Of a DNA stretch of 64,000 nucleotides, positions 45,737 to 53,216 are shown in pieces. Every line of letters begins with the position of its first letter. Position 1 is the stretch's first letter. Location of the stretch: the NCBI RefSeq assembly GCF_001618005.1, contig NZ_LQXA01000034.1, forward strand, positions 29,077-93,076, given 5' to 3'. The position numbers were made by a program, and so were the translations under genes. The DNA comes from Clavibacter tessellarius. Its GTDB lineage: Bacteria; Actinomycetota; Actinomycetes; Actinomycetales; Microbacteriaceae. The notes beneath the pieces were generated by a model, which searched no databases, had not been told where the DNA came from, and was given only the letters and a program-made list of their open reading frames with translations.

Positions 45737-48700
45737 ATGCAGCCACGAGTAACCGCGATCCTCGTCGCCCACGAGGGCGCGCAGTTCCTCGAGCGGACCC
45801 TAGCGGCCCTCGCCGCGCAGACCCGACGACCCGACCAGGTGGTCGCGGTCGACCTCGGCTCCCGGGACGCGTCCGCGGCCCTGCTGGCCGCGTCCGAACC
45901 CACGCGCATGGTGCAGGCGCCCGCGCGGATGACGTTCGGGCAGGCCGTGGACCAGGCAGTCCGCGTGATCCCCGCGCCCACCGGCGACGATGAGCTGCTC
46001 TGGTTGCTCTCCGCCGACAACGCGCCCGCGCCCGACGCGCTCGAGCGCCTGCTCGCCGCGATCGAGGCGTCGCCCAGCGTCGCCGTCGCCGGTCCCAAGC
46101 TCATGGAGTGGGACCACCCCGGCTACATCCGCGAGATCGGCCGCACCCTCACCACCCTCGGCGCCGCCGTGCCCGAGGTCGACGGGGAGCTCGACCAGGC
46201 CCAGTACGACGACATGAGCGACGTCCTCGGCGTGGCCGCGGGCGGCATGCTCGTGCGGCACCGGCTCTGGGACGAGCTCGGCGGCTTCGACGACGCGCTC
46301 CCCGTGATCGACGATGCGCTCGACCTGTGCGTGCGCGCCCGCCTCGCGGGCCACCGCGTGGTGGTCGTGCCCGCGGCCCGCGTCGCGTCCGCCGGATCCG
46401 CCGGCCCCGGCACCGCGTTCCTCGGCCGCCGCACCCCGCGCCGCCGCCGCCGTCGGCTCGCGCGCCAGGCCGAGCTGCACCGCCGCCTGTCCTACGCGCC
46501 GGCCGCCGCCGTGCCCTTCCACTGGCTCTCGCTCGTGCCGCTCGCGATCCTCCGCGCCCTCCTGCAGCTCCTGCGCAAGCGGCCCACGGCAGCGCCCGGG
46601 GAGATCGGCGCCGCCCTCCGCGTCGCGGTCGCGCCCGGACGCGTCGTCGCCAGCAGGCGGCGGCTCCAGGCGACGCGCACGGCGCCGTGGTCGAGCATCG
46701 CGTCCCTCCGGCAGCCGCTCGCGGTCGGCCGCCGCCGCCGGTCCCTCGCCCGCGAGCAGTACCGCGTCGAGCACATGGGCGTCTCCGACGGCGTCGAGTT
46801 CCTCGCCACGGGCGGCGGCTGGACCGTCCTCACCGCGCTGCTCCTGGCCGCCGTCATGTGGATCCCGCGCCTCGGCGGCACCGCCCTCACCGGCGGGCAG
46901 CTGCTGCCGCTCGGACCGGACGCGGGCGCGCTGTGGGCGCAGGTCGGCATCGGCGTCCGGGGGATCGGCACGGGCCCCGTCGCCCCATCCGACCCGTTCG
47001 CCGCCGTGCTCGCGGTGCTCGGCAGCATCACCGCCTGGGAGCCGTCGCTCGCGGTCCTCGGCCTCTTCGTGGGCGCGCTGCCGCTCGCGGCCCTCGCCGC
47101 GTGGCTCGCCGCCGCGCAGGTCACGCGCAACGCCTGGCTCCGCGCGCTGGCCGCGCTCGCCTGGACCCTCGCGCCCACGTTCCTCGTCGCGCTCGGCGAC
47201 GGCCGCCTGCCCGCCGTGCTCGCGCACCTGCTGCTGCCGTGGCTCGCGCTCGCCGTGCTGCGGGCGCCGCGGTCGTGGTCCGCCTCGGCCGTGGCGGGCA
47301 TCCTCATGGCCGCGGTCGGCGCGTCCGCCCCGTCCCTCGTGCCCGCGCTCCTCGTGCTGTGGCTCGTCGCGGTCGTCCGCGCCGGTCGCCGCGTCGGCCG
47401 GCTCGTCACGATCCCCGTGCCGCTCGTCGCGCTCGCCGCCCCGCTCGTCGCGTACCGGGTGATGCAGGGGCAGCCCCTCGCGCTCGCCGCCGACCCGGCC
47501 GTCCCCGCGGCGTTCACCCCGGCGGACGTCCCGGGCCTCGCGCTCGGCTTCCCCACGTCGGGGCTCGGCGGCTGGACCGCGGTCGTCGACGGCCTCGGGC
47601 TGGGCCTCCCCGCATCCGTGCCGCTCGTCGTCGTGGCCGTGCTCGTCGCCCCGCTCGTCGTCGGTGCCGTCGCCGCCCTCTTCCTCCGCGGCTCGCACCG
47701 GGCCGCGCTCGCCCTGTCCGTGTCCGTGGTCGGCTTCGCCACCGCCGTGCTCGCGGCGCGCACGGTCGTGCAGTCCACGGGGGCCGACGTCGTCGCCGTG
47801 TGGCCGGGATCCGGCCTCAGCCTCCTCTGGCTCGGCCTCTCCGGCGCCCTGGTGCTCGGCTTCGCGACGCTCGGCCGGCGCTCGGTGGTGCCGGGCCTCG
47901 TCGCGACCGTGACGCTCGTGGTCGTCGCGATGCCCCTGGTCTCGGCGGCGGTGGCGGGATCCACCGCCGTGCGCCCCGGCGAGGACGCGTCCCTGCCGGG
48001 CCTCGTCGTGGCGCAGGCCGCGACCGACCCGTCCGTCGGCACGCTCGTGCTCCGCGCGGGCGACGACGGTTCCCTGGCCGCCGACGTGGAGCGCGGCGCC
48101 GGACGCACGCTCGAGCAGGTGTCTACGGTCGACTCCACGATCGGGCCGCTCACCGACACGCAGACCCGCGTCGCCGAGCTCGCCGGCAACGTCTCGTCGC
48201 GCTCGGGCCTCGACGCCACCGAGGACCTCCGCACGCTCGGGATCAGCTACGTGCTCCTCGCCCCGCCGTCGGGCGCCGCCGAGCAGGCCGTGCACGACCG
48301 GGCGGGCTCCGCGCTCGACGACGACCCCGTGTTCACCGCCGTCGGCCAGACCGAGGCCGGGCTGCTCTGGCGCTTCGTCGGGAGCGAGGACCTCGACGTG
48401 CAGGTCGCCGGCCCCGGCAACCTCGACGACGCGGGCCGCGCGGGCGTCCTCGCCGCCCAGGCGCTGGTCTTCGCGCTGACGCTCCTCCTCGCGATCCCCA
48501 CCGGCAGCCTCGCCGCGCGCAGCCGCCCGCTGCCCGCCTACCGCGAGCCCGTGACCGGCACCGACGTGCGCCCGGCGGACGCCGTCGAGCCGCGGCCCGA
48601 GCACGACGACCGGGGGATCCCCGCCTACCCCGACGAGCCCACCGGCACGAGCGTGGAGGCGGCGCCCTTCGGCGACATCCCGCAGGTCGGCGACCGGCCC

Positions 48701-48832
48701 GCGGACGACGCCGGCGACGCTTCCGCCACGGCGACCGCATCGGACGACGGTGACCGCCGCGGCGACCGCGACGACGACCGCCGCGGCGACCGCGACGACG
48801 ACCAGCCCAGGAGGACAGATGGCCAGGCGTGA
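45737..48832 (+). CDS. GT2 glycosyltransferase fused to a large membrane domain
   Basis: A 1031-residue protein. Residues 1-240 are a GT2 domain: RVTAILVAHEGAQFLERTL, WLLSADNAPAPDALERLL (replacing the usual DDD by SADN) and FDDALPVIDDALDLCVRARLAG. From about 360 to 770 come a dozen hydrophobic segments, then an extracytoplasmic domain (about 770-910), a last helix and a very acidic/basic disordered tail of 110 residues with a DRRGDRDD repeat. This architecture recurs next to whiB2 and DUF5719 in actinobacteria. It probably acts on an exported wall glycan. The metal-site change raises the question whether the GT domain is still active. Confidence 0.85.
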   Translation: MQPRVTAILVAHEGAQFLERTLAALAAQTRRPDQVVAVDLGSRDASAALLAASEPTRMVQAPARMTFGQAVDQAVRVIPAPTGDDELLWLLSADNAPAPDALERLLAAIEASPSVAVAGPKLMEWDHPGYIREIGRTLTTLGAAVPEVDGELDQAQYDDMSDVLGVAAGGMLVRHRLWDELGGFDDALPVIDDALDLCVRARLAGHRVVVVPAARVASAGSAGPGTAFLGRRTPRRRRRRLARQAELHRRLSYAPAAAVPFHWLSLVPLAILRALLQLLRKRPTAAPGEIGAALRVAVAPGRVVASRRRLQATRTAPWSSIASLRQPLAVGRRRRSLAREQYRVEHMGVSDGVEFLATGGGWTVLTALLLAAVMWIPRLGGTALTGGQLLPLGPDAGALWAQVGIGVRGIGTGPVAPSDPFAAVLAVLGSITAWEPSLAVLGLFVGALPLAALAAWLAAAQVTRNAWLRALAALAWTLAPTFLVALGDGRLPAVLAHLLLPWLALAVLRAPRSWSASAVAGILMAAVGASAPSLVPALLVLWLVAVVRAGRRVGRLVTIPVPLVALAAPLVAYRVMQGQPLALAADPAVPAAFTPADVPGLALGFPTSGLGGWTAVVDGLGLGLPASVPLVVVAVLVAPLVVGAVAALFLRGSHRAALALSVSVVGFATAVLAARTVVQSTGADVVAVWPGSGLSLLWLGLSGALVLGFATLGRRSVVPGLVATVTLVVVAMPLVSAAVAGSTAVRPGEDASLPGLVVAQAATDPSVGTLVLRAGDDGSLAADVERGAGRTLEQVSTVDSTIGPLTDTQTRVAELAGNVSSRSGLDATEDLRTLGISYVLLAPPSGAAEQAVHDRAGSALDDDPVFTAVGQTEAGLLWRFVGSEDLDVQVAGPGNLDDAGRAGVLAAQALVFALTLLLAIPTGSLAARSRPLPAYREPVTGTDVRPADAVEPRPEHDDRGIPAYPDEPTGTSVEAAPFGDIPQVGDRPADDAGDASATATASDDGDRRGDRDDDRRGDRDDDQPRRTDGQA
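48752..48799 (+). repeat. Perfect 24-bp tandem repeat (two copies)
   Basis: Units at 48752-48775 and 48776-48799 are identical and encode DRRGDRDD twice, in the disordered tail of the glycosyltransferase just before the next gene starts. Copy number could vary in frame. Confidence 0.85.
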
Positions 48833-50330
48833 CGCCGTGCGCATCGCGACGCGCGTGACCACCGGGATCGCGGGGGTCGCCGTGCTCGGCGTCGTCGTGA
48901 CCGGCGCCCTCCTCCTCCCGCCGGTGTCGAGCGACGCGAGCGCGCCGTCCGTGCTCGTGACCCCCGTGGCGACCGACCAGCAGCGCGTCTGCCCGGGAGC
49001 CCTCCTCCGGCCCCCGGAGGCGGACGCCGCCGCGACGACGACCGCCGTCGCGGTCGGCTCCTCCGCGGTCACGAGCGGATCCGCGTCCGGCGACGTGCCC
49101 GCCGGCGGCCCGGGCGTGCGCACCTCGCGCCTGCGCGCCCCCGAGGTCCAGGGCGGCGCGTCGACCACGCCGTCCGTCCTCGCGGTCGCCGGGGCGACGG
49201 GGGAGGAACCGACGGAGCTCGCGGGCGCGGCGTCGCAGATCGCCTCCGCGAGCGACCTCGCGGGCCTCGCCGCGGCCCCCTGCTCCGAGGCCACCGCGGA
49301 GTCGTGGCTGCTCGGCGGCGCCACGACCACGGGCCGCACCACCTTCGTGGTCCTCGACAACCCGTCCGGTGTCGCTTCCACCGTCGACCTCGCCATCGCG
49401 GGCGAGGACGGACCGGTGAGCGCCCCCGGGGCCAGCGGGATCAACCTGCCCGCCGGCAGCCGGCGCGTGCTCTCGCTCGCCGGCCTCGCCCCCGACCTCT
49501 CGTCGCCCGCCGTCCACGTGCAGAGCCGCGGCGGCCAGGTCGTCGCCACGCTCGAGCAGAGCACGGTGCGCGGCCTCCTCGCGGGCGGGGTCGACGTCGT
49601 CGTCCCCGCCGCCGCGCCGGCCACCGCACTCACCATGACCGGCCTCCGGATCGACACGCAGGCCGCCGCGCCGGCCGCGGCGGCCGCGGGCGAGACGCCC
49701 GCCGAGGGCGCCGCCGGTTCCGGGCCCGGCGCCGACGTCGGGACTGACCCCGAGCGCGAGACCGCCGTCCGGGTCCTCGTGCCCGGCTCCGAGGACGCCG
49801 ACGTGAGCGTCAGCGTCGCGCCCGAGGACGGCACGACGGGCACCGGCACGACCTTCACGGTCGAGGCCGACGCCGGTCGCGTGACCGACTTCCCCGTGAC
49901 CGGACTGACCGACGGCCGCTACGCCGTCACCGTGCAGAGCTCGGTCCCCGTGGCCGCGGCCGTGCGCAGCATGTCCGGCGCGGCCGAGAGCGGCGCCACC
50001 GACTTCGCCTGGCTGCCCGCCGCCGGCGCGCTCACCCGCGACGCGCTGGTGTCCGTGCCGTCCGGCCCCGCGCCGCTGCTGCACGTGCGGAACCCCGGCG
50101 AGGCGGAGGCGACCGTCACGGCGCGGCCGACCGACGGATCCGAGCCCGTCACCCTCGCCGTGCCCGCGGGCGCCGAGGTCTCCGCCGCCGTCGTCGCGGG
50201 CCGCACCTACCTGCTCGCGGGATCCGCCGGGCTCACGGCCACGGTGACGTTCGCCGAGCCCGGGCGCTCGGCCGCGCTGCCCGTCGTGCCGGTGCTGCCG
50301 GCGGCGGACCCGCTGCGCATCCACCCCTGA
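48819..50330 (+). CDS. DUF5719 family exported protein
   Basis: A 503-residue protein with one N-terminal membrane helix (GIAGVAVLGVVVTGALLLPP, residues 17-36) and a large extracytoplasmic part rich in Ala, Gly, Thr and Val. Repeated strand-rich blocks such as TTFVVLDNPSGVASTVDL and APLLHVRNPGEAEATVTARP suggest immunoglobulin-like beta domains. This is the usual DUF5719 layout. The ATG at 48819 has a CAGGAGGA site and lies 14 bases inside the upstream gene, so the two are coupled and may work as a complex. Biochemical function is unknown. Confidence 0.85.
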   Translation: MARRDAVRIATRVTTGIAGVAVLGVVVTGALLLPPVSSDASAPSVLVTPVATDQQRVCPGALLRPPEADAAATTTAVAVGSSAVTSGSASGDVPAGGPGVRTSRLRAPEVQGGASTTPSVLAVAGATGEEPTELAGAASQIASASDLAGLAAAPCSEATAESWLLGGATTTGRTTFVVLDNPSGVASTVDLAIAGEDGPVSAPGASGINLPAGSRRVLSLAGLAPDLSSPAVHVQSRGGQVVATLEQSTVRGLLAGGVDVVVPAAAPATALTMTGLRIDTQAAAPAAAAAGETPAEGAAGSGPGADVGTDPERETAVRVLVPGSEDADVSVSVAPEDGTTGTGTTFTVEADAGRVTDFPVTGLTDGRYAVTVQSSVPVAAAVRSMSGAAESGATDFAWLPAAGALTRDALVSVPSGPAPLLHVRNPGEAEATVTARPTDGSEPVTLAVPAGAEVSAAVVAGRTYLLAGSAGLTATVTFAEPGRSAALPVVPVLPAADPLRIHP

Positions 50331-50381
50331 CGCCGCCCGGGGCGGCTCGCGCGGACGCCTGACGCCCGTGCGGCATCCGGT

Positions 50382-50825
50382 CTAGTGCGGGTCGTACCTG
50401 TCGGGCGCGAGGTCCCACGGGTCCTTGCCGAGGAGCTCGGCGACCGCGCGGAAGACGCAGCCCTCGACGAGCGCCCGGTGGTGGTGCTCGTCCTCCTCGT
50501 GGAGGTGCGCGAGGCGCTCGATGGGCAGGCGGTAGAAGACCACGCGGCGCTCGTCGGCGAGCACGCTCCAGCGGTCGATCCCGTCGCGCTCGCTGTTGCG
50601 GGCGGGCAGCGCGGCGACCTCGAAGGAGACGCGCTCGAGCTCGTCCGGCCAGAGGCCGCGGAGGTACTCGGCGGCCGAGGCCACGATCTCGTCGAAGCGG
50701 TCGACGCGCGTCCGCAGCACGGGGAGCTCGGGTCCGGTGACGGGGGAGCGGAGCCCCCGGCCGTGGCGGTCCCGCCAGGATCCGCGGATGGAGACGTGGC
50801 CTCCCCGGCGGCTCGATCGTGGCAT
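50382..50825 (-). CDS. Zincin-like metallopeptidase family protein (Rv3259 neighbourhood type)
   Basis: A 147-residue soluble protein. Seen: FDEIVASAAEYLRGLWPDELERVSFEV, quoted in part as EYLRGLWPDEL, VVFYRLPIERLAHLHEEDEHHHRALVEG, quoted in part as YRLPIERLAHLHEEDEHHH, and VFRAVAELLGKDPWDL. The order matches the short zincin-like family found between DUF3499 and manB in many actinobacteria. A perfect HExxH zinc motif is not present; a His-rich segment, HLHEEDEHHH, takes its place, so activity is uncertain. The ATG at 50825 is six bases after a TACGAT box. Divergent from DUF3499. Confidence 0.82.
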   Translation of the reverse strand: MPRSSRRGGHVSIRGSWRDRHGRGLRSPVTGPELPVLRTRVDRFDEIVASAAEYLRGLWPDELERVSFEVAALPARNSERDGIDRWSVLADERRVVFYRLPIERLAHLHEEDEHHHRALVEGCVFRAVAELLGKDPWDLAPDRYDPH

Positions 50826-50831
50826 GGCCCC

Positions 50832-50861
50832 ATCGTACGGCCCGCGGGTCGGCGGTAGTGT
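50832..50861. promoter_or_regulatory. Back-to-back promoters of the zincin and DUF3499 genes
   Basis: On the minus strand TACGAT (50832-50837) lies 6 bases before the zincin ATG; on the plus strand TAGTGT (50856-50861) lies 9 bases before the DUF3499 ATG. The start codons are only 45 bases apart, so neither gene has room for a leader. Confidence 0.5.
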
Positions 50862-50870
50862 GGGCGCGAC

Positions 50871-51092
50871 ATGACGAACAGGCCCTGCTCCCGCGTCGGC
50901 TGCACCGGCGGCGCCACGACCACCCTCACCTACGTCTACGCGGATTCCATGGCCGTGCTCGGTCCCCTCAGCCACGACTCGGAGCCGCACAGCTACGACC
51001 TCTGCGACCGGCACGCGGCGCGTCTGTCGGCGCCGCAGGGCTGGCAGATCGTCCGGCACGGCGTGCTCGGTGAGGTAGGTTTCGGGGCATGA
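50871..51092 (+). CDS. DUF3499 family protein (73 aa)
   Basis: A small protein with two pairs of metal-binding-type residues: RPCSRVGCTG at the start and YDLCDRHAARL later, joined by TLTYVYADSMAVLGPLS. This matches DUF3499 (the Rv3258c type), a probable zinc-ribbon-like protein always found next to manB in actinobacteria. The ATGA at its end overlaps the manB start, so they are coupled. Function is unknown. Confidence 0.9.
   Translation: MTNRPCSRVGCTGGATTTLTYVYADSMAVLGPLSHDSEPHSYDLCDRHAARLSAPQGWQIVRHGVLGEVGFGA
51076..51081 (+). promoter_or_regulatory. Internal -10 box of manB (leaderless)
   Basis: TAGGTT followed by seven bases and the manB ATG, lying inside the DUF3499 coding region. manB could be made both by read-through and from this start. 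Confidence 0.5.
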
Positions 51093-52516
51093 CGACGACC
51101 GCCGCCGCGACGCTGACCGCCATCGTGAAGACCTACGACGTGCGAGGTCTCGTGGGGAGCCAGCTCACGGAGGAGCTGGTCACGGCCCTCGGCGCCGGCT
51201 TCGTCGACGAGCTCGGGGCCGCGGGCGCCGAGATCGTCGTCGGCCACGACATGCGCGACTCGTCGCCCGCCTTCGCGCAGGCGTTCGCCCGGGGTGCGAC
51301 GGCCCGCGGCGGGAACGTCCTCCTCATCGGGCTGTGCTCGACGGACGAGACGTACTTCGCGTCCGGGTCCCTCGACGCCCCCGCGGTCATGTTCACCGCG
51401 AGCCACAACCCGGCCACCTACAACGGCCTCAAGTTCTCCCGCGCGGGCGCCCAGGGCATCAGCCTCGACACGGGCCTCGCCGCCATCCGCGACCGCGCCA
51501 TCGGCTTCCTCGAGGGAGGCATCGCGCCCGTCGAGCCCGCGGGCGAGGTGCGCGAGCGCGACGTGCTCGCCGACTACGCGGGCTACCTCCGCCAGCTCGT
51601 CGACCTCTCCGGCATCCGCCCGCTGCGCGTCGTCGTCGACGCGGGCAACGGCATGGGCGGCATGACCGTCCCCGCCGTGCTCGGCACCGCGGCAGGCCTG
51701 CCCGAGCTGCCCATCGAGGTCATCCCGCTGTACTTCGAGCTCGACGGCACGTTCCCGAACCACGAGGCGAACCCGCTCGAGCCCGCGAACCTGGTCGACC
51801 TGCAGAAGGCCGTCCTCGAGCACGGCGCCGACCTCGGCCTCGCGTTCGACGGCGACGCCGACCGCTGCTTCGTGGTGGACGAGAAGGGGCAGGCGGTCAC
51901 GCCCAGCGCCGTCGCGGCGGTCGTCGCGCTCCGCGAGATCTCGCGCGTGAAGGCGCAGTCCCCGGACGACGAGGTCACCGTGCTGCACAACCTCATCACC
52001 TCGCGCATCGTGCCCGAGACGATCGAGGCCGCGGGCGCCATCGCGGTGCGCACGCGCGTCGGCCACTCGCTCATCAAGGACCAGATGGCCGCCACGGGCG
52101 CCGTCTTCGGCGGCGAGCACTCCGCGCACTACTACTTCCGCGACTTCTGGGGCGCCGACAACGGCATGCTCGCCGCCATGCACCTGCTCGCCGAGTTCGG
52201 CCAGACCGAGGGCCTCATGTCCGACCTCTCCGCGCGCTACACGCCGTACGCGCTGTCGGGCGAGATCAACAGCACGGTCGACGACGTGCCCGCCGCGTAC
52301 GAGCGCATCGTCGAGGCGTTCCGCGGCCGCGGGGAGTTCGACGAGTTCGACGGCCTCACGGTCGACGGCCCGGTCGACGACGACGGCGCGTTCTGGTGGT
52401 TCAGCGTCCGCCCCTCGAACACCGAGCCGTTGCTGCGCCTCAACGTGGAGGCGTCGACCGAGTCGAAGATGGCCGCCCTCCGCGACGAGCTCCTTGGGCT
52501 GATCCGCGGGGCCTGA
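51089..52516 (+). CDS. manB: Phosphomannomutase/phosphoglucomutase
   Basis: A 475-residue alpha-D-phosphohexomutase that converts mannose-6-phosphate to mannose-1-phosphate and often also glucose phosphates. Seen: KTYDVRGLVGSQLTEEL at the start, the phospho-serine loop MFTASHNP (Ser105), the metal loop FDGDADR, the sugar-binding GGEHSAHYYFRDF, and the phosphate-binding RPSNTEPLLRLNVEA. It links ManA at 42817 with GDP-mannose synthesis and wall glycans. It ends the whiB-DUF3499 conserved block and is followed by a strong terminator. Confidence 0.95.
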   Translation: MTTTAAATLTAIVKTYDVRGLVGSQLTEELVTALGAGFVDELGAAGAEIVVGHDMRDSSPAFAQAFARGATARGGNVLLIGLCSTDETYFASGSLDAPAVMFTASHNPATYNGLKFSRAGAQGISLDTGLAAIRDRAIGFLEGGIAPVEPAGEVRERDVLADYAGYLRQLVDLSGIRPLRVVVDAGNGMGGMTVPAVLGTAAGLPELPIEVIPLYFELDGTFPNHEANPLEPANLVDLQKAVLEHGADLGLAFDGDADRCFVVDEKGQAVTPSAVAAVVALREISRVKAQSPDDEVTVLHNLITSRIVPETIEAAGAIAVRTRVGHSLIKDQMAATGAVFGGEHSAHYYFRDFWGADNGMLAAMHLLAEFGQTEGLMSDLSARYTPYALSGEINSTVDDVPAAYERIVEAFRGRGEFDEFDGLTVDGPVDDDGAFWWFSVRPSNTEPLLRLNVEASTESKMAALRDELLGLIRGA

Positions 52517-52537
52517 TCCGCGACCCGCACGGCATCC

Positions 52538-52570
52538 GACGCCGCGTCCCTCCGGGAGGGGCGCGGCGTC
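52538..52570 (+). terminator. Strong terminator hairpin after manB
   Basis: An almost perfect 16-bp stem starting GACGCCGCG and ending CGCGGCGTC, with one U-G pair, around almost no loop. It insulates the copper operon downstream. Confidence 0.8.
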
Positions 52571-52600
52571 GTCGTGCGTCCGGCGGGCGACCTGCGCGGA

Positions 52601-52642
52601 TACCCCCTGGGGGTTCCATTGCATACCCCCAGGGGGTAGCAT
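52601..52642 (+). promoter_or_regulatory. Copper operon promoter with paired CsoR operators
   Basis: Two G/C palindromes with one-base centres, ACCCCCTGGGGGT (52602-52614) and TACCCCCAGGGGGTA (52624-52638), are 23 bp apart centre to centre, about two helical turns. A TAGCAT -10 box (52637-52642) overlaps the second; TTCCAT (52614-52619) is a -35 candidate at 17 bp. C5-G5-type repeats are the known CsoR sites. Copper binding should release the repressor. Confidence 0.8.
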
Positions 52643-52665
52643 CGACGGGAACGGAGGTGGCCGCC

Positions 52666-52947
52666 ATGGTCGGGTACAGCGAGGGCAAGGACGACATCCT
52701 CAAGCGGCTGCGCCGCGCGGAGGGCCAGGTGCGCGGGATCGAGCGCATGATCGAGGCCGACACGTATTGCATCGACGTGCTGACGCAGGTGTCCGCCGTC
52801 ACGCGGGCGATGGAGACCGTGGCCCTGAAGCTGCTCGACGACCACCTCGCGCACTGCCTCGCGGAGGCCGCGCGCGAGGGCGGCCAGGTCGCGGACGACA
52901 AGGTGCGCGAGGCCTCCGCGGCCATCGCGCGGCTCGTCCGGTCCTGA
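52666..52947 (+). CDS. csoR: Copper-sensing transcriptional repressor CsoR
   Basis: A 93-residue all-helical repressor. Seen: the copper-binding triad Cys35, His60 and Cys64 (W-C-H-C fingerprint of CsoR), KRLRRAEGQVRGIERMIE as helix one, and TYCIDVLTQVSAVTRA. Apo-CsoR binds G-tract operators; Cu(I) releases it. The operators just upstream show autoregulation of the whole csoR-copZ-copA operon. The ATG at 52666 has a GGAGG site 8 bases before it; an in-frame GTG three codons earlier overlaps that site. Confidence 0.95.
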   Translation: MVGYSEGKDDILKRLRRAEGQVRGIERMIEADTYCIDVLTQVSAVTRAMETVALKLLDDHLAHCLAEAAREGGQVADDKVREASAAIARLVRS

Positions 52948-52999
52948 TCCGGCGCCGCCCCCGCCGCCCGCCGACACCGCACCCCACGAAGGAGACCCC

Positions 53000-53215
53000 A
53001 TGACCACCACGAGCTTCCCCGTCACCGGCATGACCTGCGCGCACTGCGTCGCGAGCGTCACCGAGGAGGTCGGCGAGCTGCCGGGTGTCGCGTCCGTGGC
53101 CGTCGACCTCGTCGTCGGCGGCGCGTCCACCGTCACCGTCGAGAGCGACCAGCCCCTCGACCCCGCCGCCGTGCGCGCCGCGGTCGACGAGGCCGGGTAC
53201 GTCGCGGAGCTCTGA
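53000..53215 (+). CDS. copZ: Copper chaperone (HMA domain)
   Basis: A 71-residue metallochaperone with a ferredoxin-like HMA fold. Seen: the Cu(I)-binding GMTCAHC (residues 10-16) and the family end VDEAGYVAEL. It carries Cu(I) to the ATPase encoded immediately downstream. A GAAGGAG site precedes the ATG. It is 52 bases after csoR and one base before the copA start codon, so all three form one operon. Confidence 0.95.
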   Translation: MTTTSFPVTGMTCAHCVASVTEEVGELPGVASVAVDLVVGGASTVTVESDQPLDPAAVRAAVDEAGYVAEL

Positions 53216-53216
53216 C

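Noticed and set aside
45800..49858. A 1352-residue open frame on the minus strand
   Set aside because: It is fully antisense to the GT2-membrane fusion and DUF5719 genes, has no recognisable motif and is composed of Arg/Gly/Glu/Asp runs. Frames without stops are expected in DNA of this composition.
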